Assembly (NCBI GenBank): GCA_020635905.1
Contig: JACJYV010000004.1
Coordinates: 310,001 to 374,000 of the forward strand
Length of the DNA stretch: 64,000 nt
Origin: Bacteroidia bacterium
GTDB lineage: Bacteria; Bacteroidota; Bacteroidia; J057; JADKCL01
Direction: 5' to 3'
Made by a program: the position numbers and the translations under genes. Positions 27,203 to 36,947 of this stretch are shown one piece after another. Numbering within the stretch: the stretch's first letter is position 1; every line of letters starts with the position of its first letter. The notes below the pieces were generated by a model. It was given only the letters and a program-made list of their open reading frames with translations. It searched no databases and was not told the DNA's origin.

Positions 27203-30200
27203 TTGATCTTTATCAGTTACAGCCATAATGACAATGAACTTGCCACCGAGGGGTGGGTTTCCAGGTTGCATGAATTACTGGAAAGCAGATTAATCCAGTT
27301 ACTCGGGGGAAATGAACTGAAGGTATTCAGGGATACCCGGGGTTTGCGAAAAGAAAATGAAACCTTATCTGAGGAAATAAAGAAAAGAATCCACGAAACT
27401 CTTTTCCTGATGCCCATTGTCTCGCCCGGTTACCTGAGATCAGGCTGGTGCTCGGATGAAAGGAACGAATTTCTGGCATTTCACAAGGACAGAAATCCGG
27501 AGGGCCTGATCTTTGGGATCGAAAAGATCCCGGTGATGGAGAAGTCGGATTTTCCGCAGGAGATTAAAAACCGGTTTGTCTATAGATTCTACAAGACAGA
27601 TCCCGAATCCAATAAAGCGCGGGAGATATTTCCGGGGGAGAAGGAGTTTATTCAATGTGTTTTTGATTTGGCCGATGATCTGGTCCACCAGTTTAATGCT
27701 GTAAAAGCTCTAAAAAGTAAGGTACCAGAGCCGGAAAGGAAATACAAGGGGACCGTTTACCTGGCTACGGTGGCCAGTGATCTTCACCACAAAAGGGAAG
27801 AGGTTAAAAGGGAACTGGAGAAAAATGGTTACAAGGTTTTGCCGGACCGGGAATTACCCGCTGAAAGGACCCGGATTGAGGCATATTGTATGGATTGCCT
27901 GGATGAATCCCAGATCAGTATTCACCTTTTTGGGGAGAATTATGGGGCTCAGCCCGAGAATTATGATGGCTCTCTGCAGCAGCTACAATTTGAAATTGGA
28001 GAGAAATTCCTGAACAAGGAGGGCTTTATCCGTTTCGTTTGGGTCTCAAACCCCGGCCATTGCAATGATGCCCGCCAAAGAAAAATCCTCAAAGATTTGG
28101 AAACTCTACCCACCTATAATCAGGGGGTGGAGCGATTAGAAGGGTCGTTGGATGAATTTAAAAGCTTTGTCATTCAAGCCCTGAAAGGCCCTTTCCCATC
28201 CCGGGAATTGCCTGCCAAAACCGACACTTCCTCCTTACTCGTTCCCTATGTGGGTTTGCGGCCCTTCGAAGAATATCAGGAGCCTTTATTCTTTGGTCGG
28301 GAAAGCCAGGTCCGGGAGCTTACAGAAAGATTATTGGAAAACCGTTTTTTGGCGGTGGTGGGGACTTCCGGCTCAGGCAAATCTTCCCTGATCCGGGCGG
28401 GTTTTATCCCCCATCTCAGGAAAACATTTGCAGGAGATGAAAGAAACAGCTTCCTGATGGTAAAAATGAGACCGGGGAATGGTCCCATTGGAAATCTGGC
28501 AGCCGCTTTGCTTGAATTAAAGAAAGGCCCATTGGATCCTACCCAAAGAGTGTTAGCAGAAGGGATTTTGCGCAGGAATTCCCAGGGTATTTTGGACTAT
28601 TACCGGGAAGAAAGGCTGAAGGGGAGGCTTTTGATCTTCGTGGACCAGTTTGAAGAGATATTCCGCTTCCGTGAAAAAGAGCCAGGCAGTGCCGGCCAGT
28701 TTATTCACTTACTGAGCGAATCCGCCAAACAGACCGGGATTCCGGTCTTCATTTGCCTGACCATGAGGTCAGAATTTCTGGGGCGATGCCCGGAATTCGA
28801 AGGCCTGTCCGGCCTGGTGGACAAGGGGCAATTCCTGATTCCAAGGCTTAAGCGGGAAGAATTAAAGCGGGCCATTGAGCTGCCTGCGGCTATTTTTGGA
28901 GGAGAAATTGCGCCCCGGCTGGTGACCCGCCTCCTTAATGAAGTAGGGAATGATCCGGACCAGTTGCCGATCCTGCAACATGCATTGATGCGCTTATGGT
29001 CCCTACGGTTTGCAGATGAAAGCCGCACAGACCGGATAATCGACCTGGAAGATTATGAGCAGGATGAAGTTGGCGGCCAGGAAAATGCATTGAATCATCA
29101 TTTGGATTCCATCATTCCGGAGATTAGTAAATTTGATTTTACGGAAGAGCAGGTGAAGCGGATATTCCAGACCTTAACCACCACTGAAAAAGGACTGACC
29201 CTGCGCAGACCCATGCCCCTGGGCCAACTCAGCAGGGTAACTGCTATCCCAATCGGCAAACTCAATGGGATCATGCAGTTTTTTTGCGGGCCCAACAAAA
29301 GGAGCTTTCGATCATTTGTACAACCTCCAACCTCCGAATGGCAGGGGGAGGATACTGTACTCGACATTTCCCATGAAAGCCTGATCCGAAAATGGGTCCG
29401 CCTGGCGGAATGGGTAGAGGAGGAAGCTGAATTTGCCCGGGAATTTTCGCGGCTGAATGAAAGCGCAGCCCGCTGGGAGAAGCATGAGGCAGGCACCCTG
29501 ACTGAACCTGAGATCATCAGGTGGGAAAAGTTACAGGAAGGCCACTCGTTCTCGGTGGATTGGTGCGAATTATATATTCAAACTGAAAGCCAGGAACACG
29601 TTAAAGAAGAAGCCCAAATAGCTTATGACAGGGTCAGAGACTATGTGTACAAAAGCCGGGAGAAAATTGAGGAGGATCAAAAGAAAACAAGAACCAGAAG
29701 AAATGTACTTGTTTCCCTGACCGCCATTTCGATATTTTTTGCCTTGGGAGCTATCTTGTTGTTTTTTCAATCTAACCAGGCCCGCAGGGAGGCCGAATTC
29801 AAAGAAATACAAGCCCAAAGCCTTTCCCTGGTGGCCTATGGACAAGCCTTGTCGGATAAAAATCCAAGCCTTGGATTGCGCCTTTTGGAGCGTGCCTGCC
29901 TCAATTCCCCCGCCACTCCACCTCTGGTACTTCGCGCATTGAACCAATCCCTTCTGGAACTTCAGACTCCCTGGGCCCGGGCCATCCGGGCTCAATTTCG
30001 GCATGCCGGTCCTGTCAGATCTGCGGTTTTTTCCCCTGATGGAAATGCAATTCTTACCGCATCTGAGGACCATACCGCCGGACTTTGGGGCCTGCAGGGA
30101 AAAATGCTGGCTGGAATGAAAGGTCATTTGGATGCAGTTCGTTCAGCAGTGTTCTCTCCCGATGGGAATTTAATCCTCACCGCTTCGGCGGATCATACTG

Positions 30201-32044
30201 CAAGGCTTTGGGATTTGCAGGGAAACATGCTGGCCGAACTGAAAGGGCATTTGAAGGGTCTGAATTCTGCAGTATTCTCTCCTGATGGAAATTTGATCCT
30301 CACTGCTTCTGAGGATCGTACCGCCAGACTTTGGGATTTGCAGGGAAACAGCCTGGCCGAAATGAAAGGACATCAGGATGATGTTAATTCTGCCGTATTC
30401 TCCCCCGACGGAAATGCTGTTCTCACTTCTTCCTGGGACAGTACCGCCAGAGTTTGGGATCTGAACGGAATGATGTTGGCCAAAATCGAAGGACATCAAT
30501 ATCCTGTCCTTTCTTCGGTATTCTCCCCCGACGGAAATTCAGTCCTTACCATTTCTTCTTATAACAGTACGGCCAGGCTTTGGGACCTGAAGGGAAAGCC
30601 CCTGGCTGAAATGAAAGGTCATCGGAATGATATTCTTTCCGCAGAATTCTCTCCCGACGGGAAATCAATTCTCACCACTTCTTCTGATTTTACCGCCAGG
30701 CTTTGGGATCTGAAGGGAAAGACCCTGGCCGAACTGAAAGGACATCAGGGGCGTATTTATTCCGGGGTTTTCTCCCCGGACGGGAACACTATCCTCACTG
30801 CTTCTCAGGACAATACTGCCAGACTCTGGGACCTGGAGGGGAACATACTTGCCGAACTGAAAGGACACCAGGCTACTGTTAATTCCGCGGTATTTTCCCC
30901 GGGTGGAAATGCAATCCTCACTGCTTCCAGAGATAATACCGCAAAGCTTTGGAACCTGGAGGGAGATACTTTAACTGAGCTGAAAGGACACCAGGCTGTT
31001 GTTAATTCTGCGGTATTCTCCACCCATGGAAATGCAATCCTAACTGCTTCCAGGGACTATACTGCAAGGTTATGGGACCTGAAGGGAAAGACGCTGGCCG
31101 AAATGAAAGGGCATCAGGATGGTGTAAATTCTGCGGTATTCTCCCCCGATGGAAAATCAATTCTTACCACTTCCGATGACAAAACTGCAAGGCTTTGGGA
31201 TTTGAGGGGAACGACACTGGCTGAAATGAATGGACATCAGGATATTGTTCGATCTGCGGCATTCTCCCCCGATGGAAATTCAGTTCTTACCATTTCCCGG
31301 GACCATACCGCAAGACTTTGGGATCTGACCGGAAAGGCTCTGGCCAAAATGGAAGGGCATCAACATTATGTTTATTCCGGGGTTTTTTCCCCTGACGGGA
31401 ATTCAGTTCTCACTGCTTCCTGGGACCATACCGCCAGACTTTGGGATCTGAAGGGAAAGGCCCTGGCCGAAATGAAAGGACACGAGGGGCCTGTTTTTTC
31501 TGCGGTCTTCTCCCCCGATGGAAATTCAATTCTCACCGCCTCCGGGGATCGTACCGCCAGACTTTGGGACTTGAAAGGAAATACCCTGGCCGAAATGAAA
31601 GGGCATCAGGCTTTTGTTCTTTCCGCAGCCTTCTCCCCCGATGGGAATTCGATCCTCACCATTTCCAGGGACAACACTGCCCGGCTTTGGGATCTGGGGG
31701 GAAACACGCTGGCCGAAATGAAAGGACATCAGGCGATTGTTCTTTCCGCAGTATTCTCTCCTGATGGAAATTCAGTCCTCACGGCTTCTGAGGACCATAC
31801 CGCCCGGCTTTGGGATCTGGAGGGAAACCTGCTGGCCGAAATGAAAGGGCATTTAAAGGGTGTAAATTCCGCAGTATTCTCTCCTGACGGAAATTCAATC
31901 CTAACCGCTTCCGGGGATCAGACGGCAAGGCTATGGCCGACTCCGGGCAGGATCATCGACTGGCTCAAAACCGCTACAATCTATCGCCCCGACTCCATAG
32001 ATTGGGCGGAATTTGGGTTTGGGCCTTTTGAGCCTTATCCGTAA
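27203..32044 (+). CDS. TIR / DUF4062-like / nSTAND / transmembrane / WD40 receptor-like protein
   Basis: One intact 1613-residue protein. Residues 1-130 form a TIR domain: FISYSHND at the start and YLRSGWCSDERNEF, in which Glu86 is the position of the catalytic Glu in NADase TIRs. Residues 180-330 resemble a second TIR-like / DUF4062 domain (YLATVASDLHHKREEV, then HLFGENYG). Residues 347-800 are a STAND NTPase (nSTAND1 type): YVGLRPFEE, FFGRE, Walker A GTSGSGKSS (387-395) and Walker B LLIFVDQFEE (476-485). A hydrophobic helix lies at about 832-857. Residues 933-1588 hold 16 WD40 repeats. The start is TTG at 27203; no in-frame ATG exists before the TIR motif. Family knowledge: STAND proteins with WD40 sensors are switch-like, often in defence or cell-fate control. 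Function here is inferred. Confidence 0.87.
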   Translation: MIFISYSHNDNELATEGWVSRLHELLESRLIQLLGGNELKVFRDTRGLRKENETLSEEIKKRIHETLFLMPIVSPGYLRSGWCSDERNEFLAFHKDRNPEGLIFGIEKIPVMEKSDFPQEIKNRFVYRFYKTDPESNKAREIFPGEKEFIQCVFDLADDLVHQFNAVKALKSKVPEPERKYKGTVYLATVASDLHHKREEVKRELEKNGYKVLPDRELPAERTRIEAYCMDCLDESQISIHLFGENYGAQPENYDGSLQQLQFEIGEKFLNKEGFIRFVWVSNPGHCNDARQRKILKDLETLPTYNQGVERLEGSLDEFKSFVIQALKGPFPSRELPAKTDTSSLLVPYVGLRPFEEYQEPLFFGRESQVRELTERLLENRFLAVVGTSGSGKSSLIRAGFIPHLRKTFAGDERNSFLMVKMRPGNGPIGNLAAALLELKKGPLDPTQRVLAEGILRRNSQGILDYYREERLKGRLLIFVDQFEEIFRFREKEPGSAGQFIHLLSESAKQTGIPVFICLTMRSEFLGRCPEFEGLSGLVDKGQFLIPRLKREELKRAIELPAAIFGGEIAPRLVTRLLNEVGNDPDQLPILQHALMRLWSLRFADESRTDRIIDLEDYEQDEVGGQENALNHHLDSIIPEISKFDFTEEQVKRIFQTLTTTEKGLTLRRPMPLGQLSRVTAIPIGKLNGIMQFFCGPNKRSFRSFVQPPTSEWQGEDTVLDISHESLIRKWVRLAEWVEEEAEFAREFSRLNESAARWEKHEAGTLTEPEIIRWEKLQEGHSFSVDWCELYIQTESQEHVKEEAQIAYDRVRDYVYKSREKIEEDQKKTRTRRNVLVSLTAISIFFALGAILLFFQSNQARREAEFKEIQAQSLSLVAYGQALSDKNPSLGLRLLERACLNSPATPPLVLRALNQSLLELQTPWARAIRAQFRHAGPVRSAVFSPDGNAILTASEDHTAGLWGLQGKMLAGMKGHLDAVRSAVFSPDGNLILTASADHTARLWDLQGNMLAELKGHLKGLNSAVFSPDGNLILTASEDRTARLWDLQGNSLAEMKGHQDDVNSAVFSPDGNAVLTSSWDSTARVWDLNGMMLAKIEGHQYPVLSSVFSPDGNSVLTISSYNSTARLWDLKGKPLAEMKGHRNDILSAEFSPDGKSILTTSSDFTARLWDLKGKTLAELKGHQGRIYSGVFSPDGNTILTASQDNTARLWDLEGNILAELKGHQATVNSAVFSPGGNAILTASRDNTAKLWNLEGDTLTELKGHQAVVNSAVFSTHGNAILTASRDYTARLWDLKGKTLAEMKGHQDGVNSAVFSPDGKSILTTSDDKTARLWDLRGTTLAEMNGHQDIVRSAAFSPDGNSVLTISRDHTARLWDLTGKALAKMEGHQHYVYSGVFSPDGNSVLTASWDHTARLWDLKGKALAEMKGHEGPVFSAVFSPDGNSILTASGDRTARLWDLKGNTLAEMKGHQAFVLSAAFSPDGNSILTISRDNTARLWDLGGNTLAEMKGHQAIVLSAVFSPDGNSVLTASEDHTARLWDLEGNLLAEMKGHLKGVNSAVFSPDGNSILTASGDQTARLWPTPGRIIDWLKTATIYRPDSIDWAEFGFGPFEPYP
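30001..31968 (+). repeat. Sixteen 123-bp in-frame repeats encoding WD40 units
   Basis: The repeats are 41 codons long (one has 42) with consensus H..V.SAVFSPDGN, ILTAS.D.TARLWDL, and LAEMKG. They are close to each other at the DNA level, including shared codons in TTCTCCCCCGATGGAAAT, which suggests recent duplication or gene conversion. Because the unit is a whole number of codons, loss or gain of a unit would keep the frame. Confidence 0.85.
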
Positions 32045-32306
32045 GAACGGCGGGGGCACAAAGCTTTATTTTCAACCATGCTGGCGGATAAGTCCCGGTT
32101 TACCGTCCCTTCAAGAACAAGATAATGCAGCCGCGGATAAGCACTGGCAGGTGTGCGGGCCGGGGTAAAGAGAACAATTTTAGGCTTTAACGTCGGGACG
32201 GGCTAACCTGCGCTCTTTTGTCGTCCTCACGCGACTTCTATCGTACATTACACCGTATTCCCCGGCATTCCACCTCGCCTGACGGGGGCTCGCGCCCTTG
32301 GTTTTA
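32045..32306. other. GC-rich unexplained intergenic segment between convergent genes
   Basis: No open frame of note. The segment has several short pairing stretches (GCAGGT near 32149 with ACCTGC near 32208; GGGC-TCGC-GCCC near 32286 followed by TTGGTTTTATT, a weak possible terminator). It does not carry the low-complexity repeats found in other gaps here. It could be a structured RNA or the remains of a mobile element; I cannot assign it. Confidence 0.35.
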
Positions 32307-35138
32307 TTATTCTTTGGCAGTCTCGGGCTTCAGCACCACCTGCACGTAGTTTTTGGTGTTGAGGTACTTTTTGGCCACTTTTTTGATCTCTTTGGCGGTC
32401 AGGGCATTGATCATTTTCTCACGCTCCAGCATATAGTTCAGGTCAAAACCCTGGCGGTAGCCGCTGTCGAGGGCCTTGATCCAGAAGTCGTTTTCCTTGT
32501 AATCTGTCTCGATGGAGCGGCGCATGGTTTCCAGCACCTTTTGCAGGTTTTTGTCGGATGGTCCATCCTTTTTGAGCTCCTCTATTTTGGCAAACATGGT
32601 GGCGGTCAGGTCGGCCACGTTGTCGGGGGCGCAGCCAAAACCCAGTTGGATCTTATAACCCGTATGGGGAATGGTGGAAATCTGGTGATTGGCCCGCACA
32701 AAGTAGGTGCCGCCTTTTTCCTCGCGAAGCGCTTCGCGCAGCATGATGCGCAGCACGCTCACCATGGCCTCCATGCGCACATCTTCTTCCTGGGAAAACT
32801 TGACCGGGCCGTGGATCACGGTGGTAACCAGGCTCTTGGGTTCCACCCCTTTGTACACCGTGCGCTCCACCACGCCTTTGGGAGCGGTGATGCCCAGGTC
32901 CTTCCAGCTTTCCTCGCGGGCGTAGCCGGGCAGACCGCCAATGTAGGTCTCGATCAGTCCCTTGGCTTTGGTCGGGTCGATATTGCCCACAAAGATGAAG
33001 GTAAAGTCGCTGGCGTCAGAAAAGCGGTCGAGGTAGATCTCGAAGGCCCGCTGCTGGTCCACGTGGTCGAATATTTCGGGAGTAGTGGCAGGTTTGCGGG
33101 GATGGTGATTGGCCAGAATCACAGTCAGCGAGTCCTGGAAGGCCATTTCAGGACTCGCGCCCATGGTGGCCAGCATGCCTTTCATGTTGGAAACCTGAGA
33201 CTCGAAGGCGTCTTTGTCCTGGCGGGGCTGGGTAAAATAGAGGTGCATAAGCTGGAGAAAATCCTCCAGGTCCTCGGGCGAACATTCGCCGGCCATGGTT
33301 TCAAAATAGTCGGTCACATTGGGGCCAATGCTGATCTTTTTGCCTGCCAGTTTCTTTTGCAGGGAGTTTTCGTCAAATTTTCCCACCCCGTTATTGGCCA
33401 TAAGCAGGCCCAGGTTGTCGGCAGTGTGGAAGTCGTTGTCGGGGTAGCGGGAACTGCCTCCCGGGCTGAAAGCACGAAACAGGATTTCATCTTCTTTGAA
33501 ATCCGTTTGTTTGATGATGACCCTGGCGCCATTTTTCATTTTCCATTCCACCAGCCCCAGGCCTTCATTTTTCTGTTCAGAAACCACGGGGCCGGGGGTA
33601 GGCATATTGGCCAGCAGGGGACCTGAACTGACTTCGTCCACATAGGCCTCCACTTTGGTAGCCGCGACTTTGGCCATGATGGCCCGCACCTGGTCTTCGT
33701 TGGGCACTTCCATGCCTTCTTTTTCGGGCGCGGCCACGATCACCACCTGGTTTTCACTGCTGAAAAACACATCCACCAGGTCATTGATCTCTTTCAGGGT
33801 GATGTTGGGCAGGAAATCCTGGTACATTTTGTACTCCATCTCGATGCCGGGCATGGGCTGGTTGCTGAGGAAGTTGGAAACGTATTCCTGGGCAAAGGAG
33901 CGGCTTTCCGTTTTGTCCTTCTCCTTATAATTGCTTTTCATCTCCTTCATCAGTTCCTCGCGGGTCCGTTCCAGTTCAGATTCGGTAAATCCATGCTGGC
34001 GCACCCGCTCCGTTTCGCGCAGGATGGCTTCCAGGCCCTTTTCAATGCCGTCGGGTTTGACCAGGGCAAAGGAGGCAAAGGTGGATTTGGAGCGGATGAA
34101 GGCCCCGTCGAAGTTGAAGGCGGCCACGAAGGGAGGATCGGCCTTGCGGGTCAGTTCCATCATGCGGTTGGAGAGCATGGTGCTGAAAATCTCGCTCAGA
34201 ATGAGCTTGCGGTAGTCATTGACCTGCTTATAGTCTTTCTTGTCGTACTTGTGGATGATCTGCACCAGGGTCTGGGGAGATTCGGGATCGGTCACCACTT
34301 TGACCAGGGTTTCCTTGTGGTCGGGTACGGGAAATTCAATTTTCTTTTCCTGCAAATCGGGATTGGAAAGGCCGGAAAATTTCTCTTTGATCATGGCTTC
34401 CGTTTTGTCGGGATCCAGATCGCCCACGGCCACCACCGCCATCAGGTTGGGGCGGTACCAGGTTTTGTAAAAATTCTTGACCGTTTGATATTCAAAGTTT
34501 TCCAGAATCTCTTTTTTGCCAATGGGCAGACGTTCCGCGTAGCGTGAATCCTTGAAGAGCACAGGGAAATACTGCTTGCGCATGCGTTCCTGGGCGCCTT
34601 GTCCGAGTCGCCATTCCTCGATCACCACCCCGCGTTCCTTGTCGATTTCCTCGTCCTCAAAAGCGACGCCGCCCGCCCAGTCACCCAGGATTTTGAACCC
34701 GTTTTCCACGATTTCAGGGTTGTCGGTCGGGATTTGCAACATGTACACCGTTTCGTCGAAACTGGTATAGGCATTAAGGTGGGGACCAAATTTGGTGCCT
34801 ACGGATTCGAGGTAATCGACCAGTTCGCTTTTCTGGAAATTTTTGGTGCCGTTGAAAGCCATGTGCTCCACAAAGTGGGCCAGGCCCTGCTGTTCGTCCG
34901 TTTCCTGCATGGAGCCTGCATTGACTGCGAGGCGCAGTTCGGCCCGCTTTTCGGGCTCCTTATTGACGCGGATATAGTATTTCAATCCGTTGGGGAGGGT
35001 GCCCATGCGCACATTCGGGTCCAAAGGCATGGGCGCATCAGTGGCCAGTTCGGGTGCCTCTCCCGCCTGCGCCATGCCCTGAAAAGATAGAAAGCAGGTC
35101 AGGGCCAGGAACAGGAAAAATCGAAATTTGAAATTCAT
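32307..35138 (-). CDS. Secreted M16 family zinc peptidase
   Basis: The 943-residue protein has a signal peptide (to about residue 24), then an M16 N-terminal domain with the inverted zinc motif HFVEH (88-92; two His and Glu91) and a distal Glu in the VVIEEWR region. A second M16 pair (about 490-930) lacks HxxEH and would be the inactive half, as in pitrilysin-type single-chain enzymes. Family role: degradation of peptides, here in the periplasm or at the outer membrane. The ATG at 35138 is used since it directly opens the signal peptide; a start 24 bases upstream is not an ATG. Confidence 0.88.
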   Translation of the reverse strand: MNFKFRFFLFLALTCFLSFQGMAQAGEAPELATDAPMPLDPNVRMGTLPNGLKYYIRVNKEPEKRAELRLAVNAGSMQETDEQQGLAHFVEHMAFNGTKNFQKSELVDYLESVGTKFGPHLNAYTSFDETVYMLQIPTDNPEIVENGFKILGDWAGGVAFEDEEIDKERGVVIEEWRLGQGAQERMRKQYFPVLFKDSRYAERLPIGKKEILENFEYQTVKNFYKTWYRPNLMAVVAVGDLDPDKTEAMIKEKFSGLSNPDLQEKKIEFPVPDHKETLVKVVTDPESPQTLVQIIHKYDKKDYKQVNDYRKLILSEIFSTMLSNRMMELTRKADPPFVAAFNFDGAFIRSKSTFASFALVKPDGIEKGLEAILRETERVRQHGFTESELERTREELMKEMKSNYKEKDKTESRSFAQEYVSNFLSNQPMPGIEMEYKMYQDFLPNITLKEINDLVDVFFSSENQVVIVAAPEKEGMEVPNEDQVRAIMAKVAATKVEAYVDEVSSGPLLANMPTPGPVVSEQKNEGLGLVEWKMKNGARVIIKQTDFKEDEILFRAFSPGGSSRYPDNDFHTADNLGLLMANNGVGKFDENSLQKKLAGKKISIGPNVTDYFETMAGECSPEDLEDFLQLMHLYFTQPRQDKDAFESQVSNMKGMLATMGASPEMAFQDSLTVILANHHPRKPATTPEIFDHVDQQRAFEIYLDRFSDASDFTFIFVGNIDPTKAKGLIETYIGGLPGYAREESWKDLGITAPKGVVERTVYKGVEPKSLVTTVIHGPVKFSQEEDVRMEAMVSVLRIMLREALREEKGGTYFVRANHQISTIPHTGYKIQLGFGCAPDNVADLTATMFAKIEELKKDGPSDKNLQKVLETMRRSIETDYKENDFWIKALDSGYRQGFDLNYMLEREKMINALTAKEIKKVAKKYLNTKNYVQVVLKPETAKE

Positions 35139-35276
35139 TTGCTTGAAATTTGATTGAAACAAGAGGATAAGTTTTGACTAAAACTAATCTGGTTGGATGC
35201 CGATTTGCGGTAAATTTAATAAAAAAGGCATTAGGGGGGAGGGGGAAATTTGCAGGGGTGGCCTTTGAAGGGATTT

Positions 35277-35354
35277 CCCGCACCCGAACCCGCACCCGAA
35301 CCCGCACCCGCACCCGCACCCGCACCCGAACCCGCACCCGCACCCGAACCCGTA
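35277..35354. repeat. Hexanucleotide tandem repeat, 13 units
   Basis: Thirteen units of CCCGCA or CCCGAA (last CCCGTA) lie between the divergent M16 peptidase and fumarylacetoacetase genes. A second, degenerate patch of CCCGAAC-type sequence lies at about 35515-35570. Bases 35139-35658 hold no gene. Confidence 0.85.
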
Positions 35355-35606
35355 GCCTAATCCCGCACCCGAACGACAAACCCGAACCTCTGAACCCCAG
35401 CCCCGTACCATTTCTGCCAGGGCATTGCAGGGTTAATTCACACAGATGGTGATTCCATTGGTTGGGTTTTTGAGCCAACGCATGCACTGGCTCTACCCAT
35501 AAAAAACAATGCCGAACCCATACCCCGACCCCGCACCCAAACCCGAACGACAAACCCGAACCCCAAACATCTATAATCTAAAATCTCACCTCTGACATCT
35601 CAATCC

Positions 35607-35637
35607 TTGCCCCGCGTGGCTGAAAAGGTTACTTTTG
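35607..35637 (+). promoter_or_regulatory. Candidate Bacteroidota promoter for fumarylacetoacetase
   Basis: TTG at 35607-35609, 20 bases, then TACTTTTG at 35630-35637, an exact TAnnTTTG. It would start transcription near 35644, 15 bases before the ATG at 35659, and so supports that start over the upstream TTG at 35635. Confidence 0.5.
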
Positions 35638-35658
35638 TCGCAAACAAAAAATCAGGCT

Positions 35659-36918
35659 ATGCACAATCCCAATGATCCATCCCTGACCTCCTGGGTCGAA
35701 TCTGCTCAGGGGAGCGATTTTTCCATTCAGAATCTGCCCTTTGGTATCTACCAGATGGAGGGCATTACGCCGCGGGCGGCTTCGGCCATCGGCGATCAGG
35801 TGGTGGACCTGTACATGGCTTCCGCCCTGTTTTCTGCGGATTGGAAATACGACCGCACGGTCTTTCTTTCGCCCAGCCTGAATGCGTTTATTTCGCTGGG
35901 CAGGGAAGCCTGGAAGGCCACCCGCCGCGAACTGAGCCTGTTGCTGATGGGCGGCAAGGAGGCAAAGCCTGAACTGGCTTCCCGCATCCTCATTCCCATG
36001 CATCGGGTGGAAATGCTGCTGCCGGTGGAGATTGGAGATTACACGGATTTTTATTCCAGCATCGACCATGCCACCAATGTAGGCATCATGTTTCGGGGCA
36101 AGGAAAACGCCCTCATGCCCAACTGGAAATGGTTGCCCGTGGGCTACCATGGACGGGCTTCCTCGGTGGTGGTTTCGGGCACCAACCTGCATCGTCCCAA
36201 GGGACAAACCAGTGCCGCTGACGACCAACCGCCCGTTTTTGGGCCCAGTCGCCTGGTCGATTTCGAACTGGAAATGGGTTACATCGTGGGCCAGGGCAAC
36301 GCCCTGGGCGACGCGGTGAGCACGGAGGAAGCAGAGGGCCACATTTTCGGGCTCTGTCTATTCAATGACTGGTCGGCCCGCGACATTCAGCGCTGGGAAT
36401 ATGTGCCCCTGGGGCCTTTTCTGGCCAAAAACTTTGGTTCCACCATTTCTCCCTGGATCGTGACCATGGAGGCTTTGGAGCCTTTCCGCGTGCCCGGCTA
36501 TGTACAGGATCCGGCTCCTTTGGAATACCTGCAAACCACGGGCGACCGCAATTTTGACCTGAATCTGGAAGTCTTTATTCAGCCCGAAGGCAAGGAAGAA
36601 ACCCGGGTGTGTCAGTCCAATTTCAAATATATGTACTGGTCGATTGCGCAGCAGGTGGCCCACCACACGGTCAACGGCTGCAACCTCAGGGTAGGGGATT
36701 TGCTGGCTTCAGGCACCCTGTCCGGGCCTGAGCCCTCCAGTTTTGGCTCCATGCTCGAACTGAGCTGGCGCGGTACCCAACCTGTGCCCCTCAACGACGG
36801 AAGCGAACGCAAATTCATTCAGGATGGGGACACGGTGATTATTCGGGGGCATGGAATCAGGAACGGAGTTCGGGTGGGATTTGGAGAAGTGCGTTCGAAA
36901 ATCCTGCCTGCAAAGTAA
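35659..36918 (+). CDS. fahA: Fumarylacetoacetase
   Basis: The 419-residue protein matches the usual fumarylacetoacetase length. Visible active-site segments: YSSIDHATNVG (catalytic His, metal Asp), VDFELEMGYIVG (metal-binding Glu pair), LFNDWSARDIQRWEY (metal Asp and substrate Arg/Gln) and PLGPFLAKNFGSTISPW. It cleaves fumarylacetoacetate to fumarate and acetoacetate, the last step of tyrosine/phenylalanine breakdown. No other gene of that pathway is in the window. Start set at the ATG 35659 because the -7-like promoter box ends at 35637, inside the longer alternative. Confidence 0.93.
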   Translation: MHNPNDPSLTSWVESAQGSDFSIQNLPFGIYQMEGITPRAASAIGDQVVDLYMASALFSADWKYDRTVFLSPSLNAFISLGREAWKATRRELSLLLMGGKEAKPELASRILIPMHRVEMLLPVEIGDYTDFYSSIDHATNVGIMFRGKENALMPNWKWLPVGYHGRASSVVVSGTNLHRPKGQTSAADDQPPVFGPSRLVDFELEMGYIVGQGNALGDAVSTEEAEGHIFGLCLFNDWSARDIQRWEYVPLGPFLAKNFGSTISPWIVTMEALEPFRVPGYVQDPAPLEYLQTTGDRNFDLNLEVFIQPEGKEETRVCQSNFKYMYWSIAQQVAHHTVNGCNLRVGDLLASGTLSGPEPSSFGSMLELSWRGTQPVPLNDGSERKFIQDGDTVIIRGHGIRNGVRVGFGEVRSKILPAK

Positions 36919-36947
36919 GGTTTGGTTATCTTCTGTCAACAATGGTT

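Noticed and set aside
32100..32290. Group II intron domain or integron attC remnant
   Set aside because: A stretch on the minus strand loosely resembles a catalytic hairpin, but the required base pairs do not form and no attC core pair matches.
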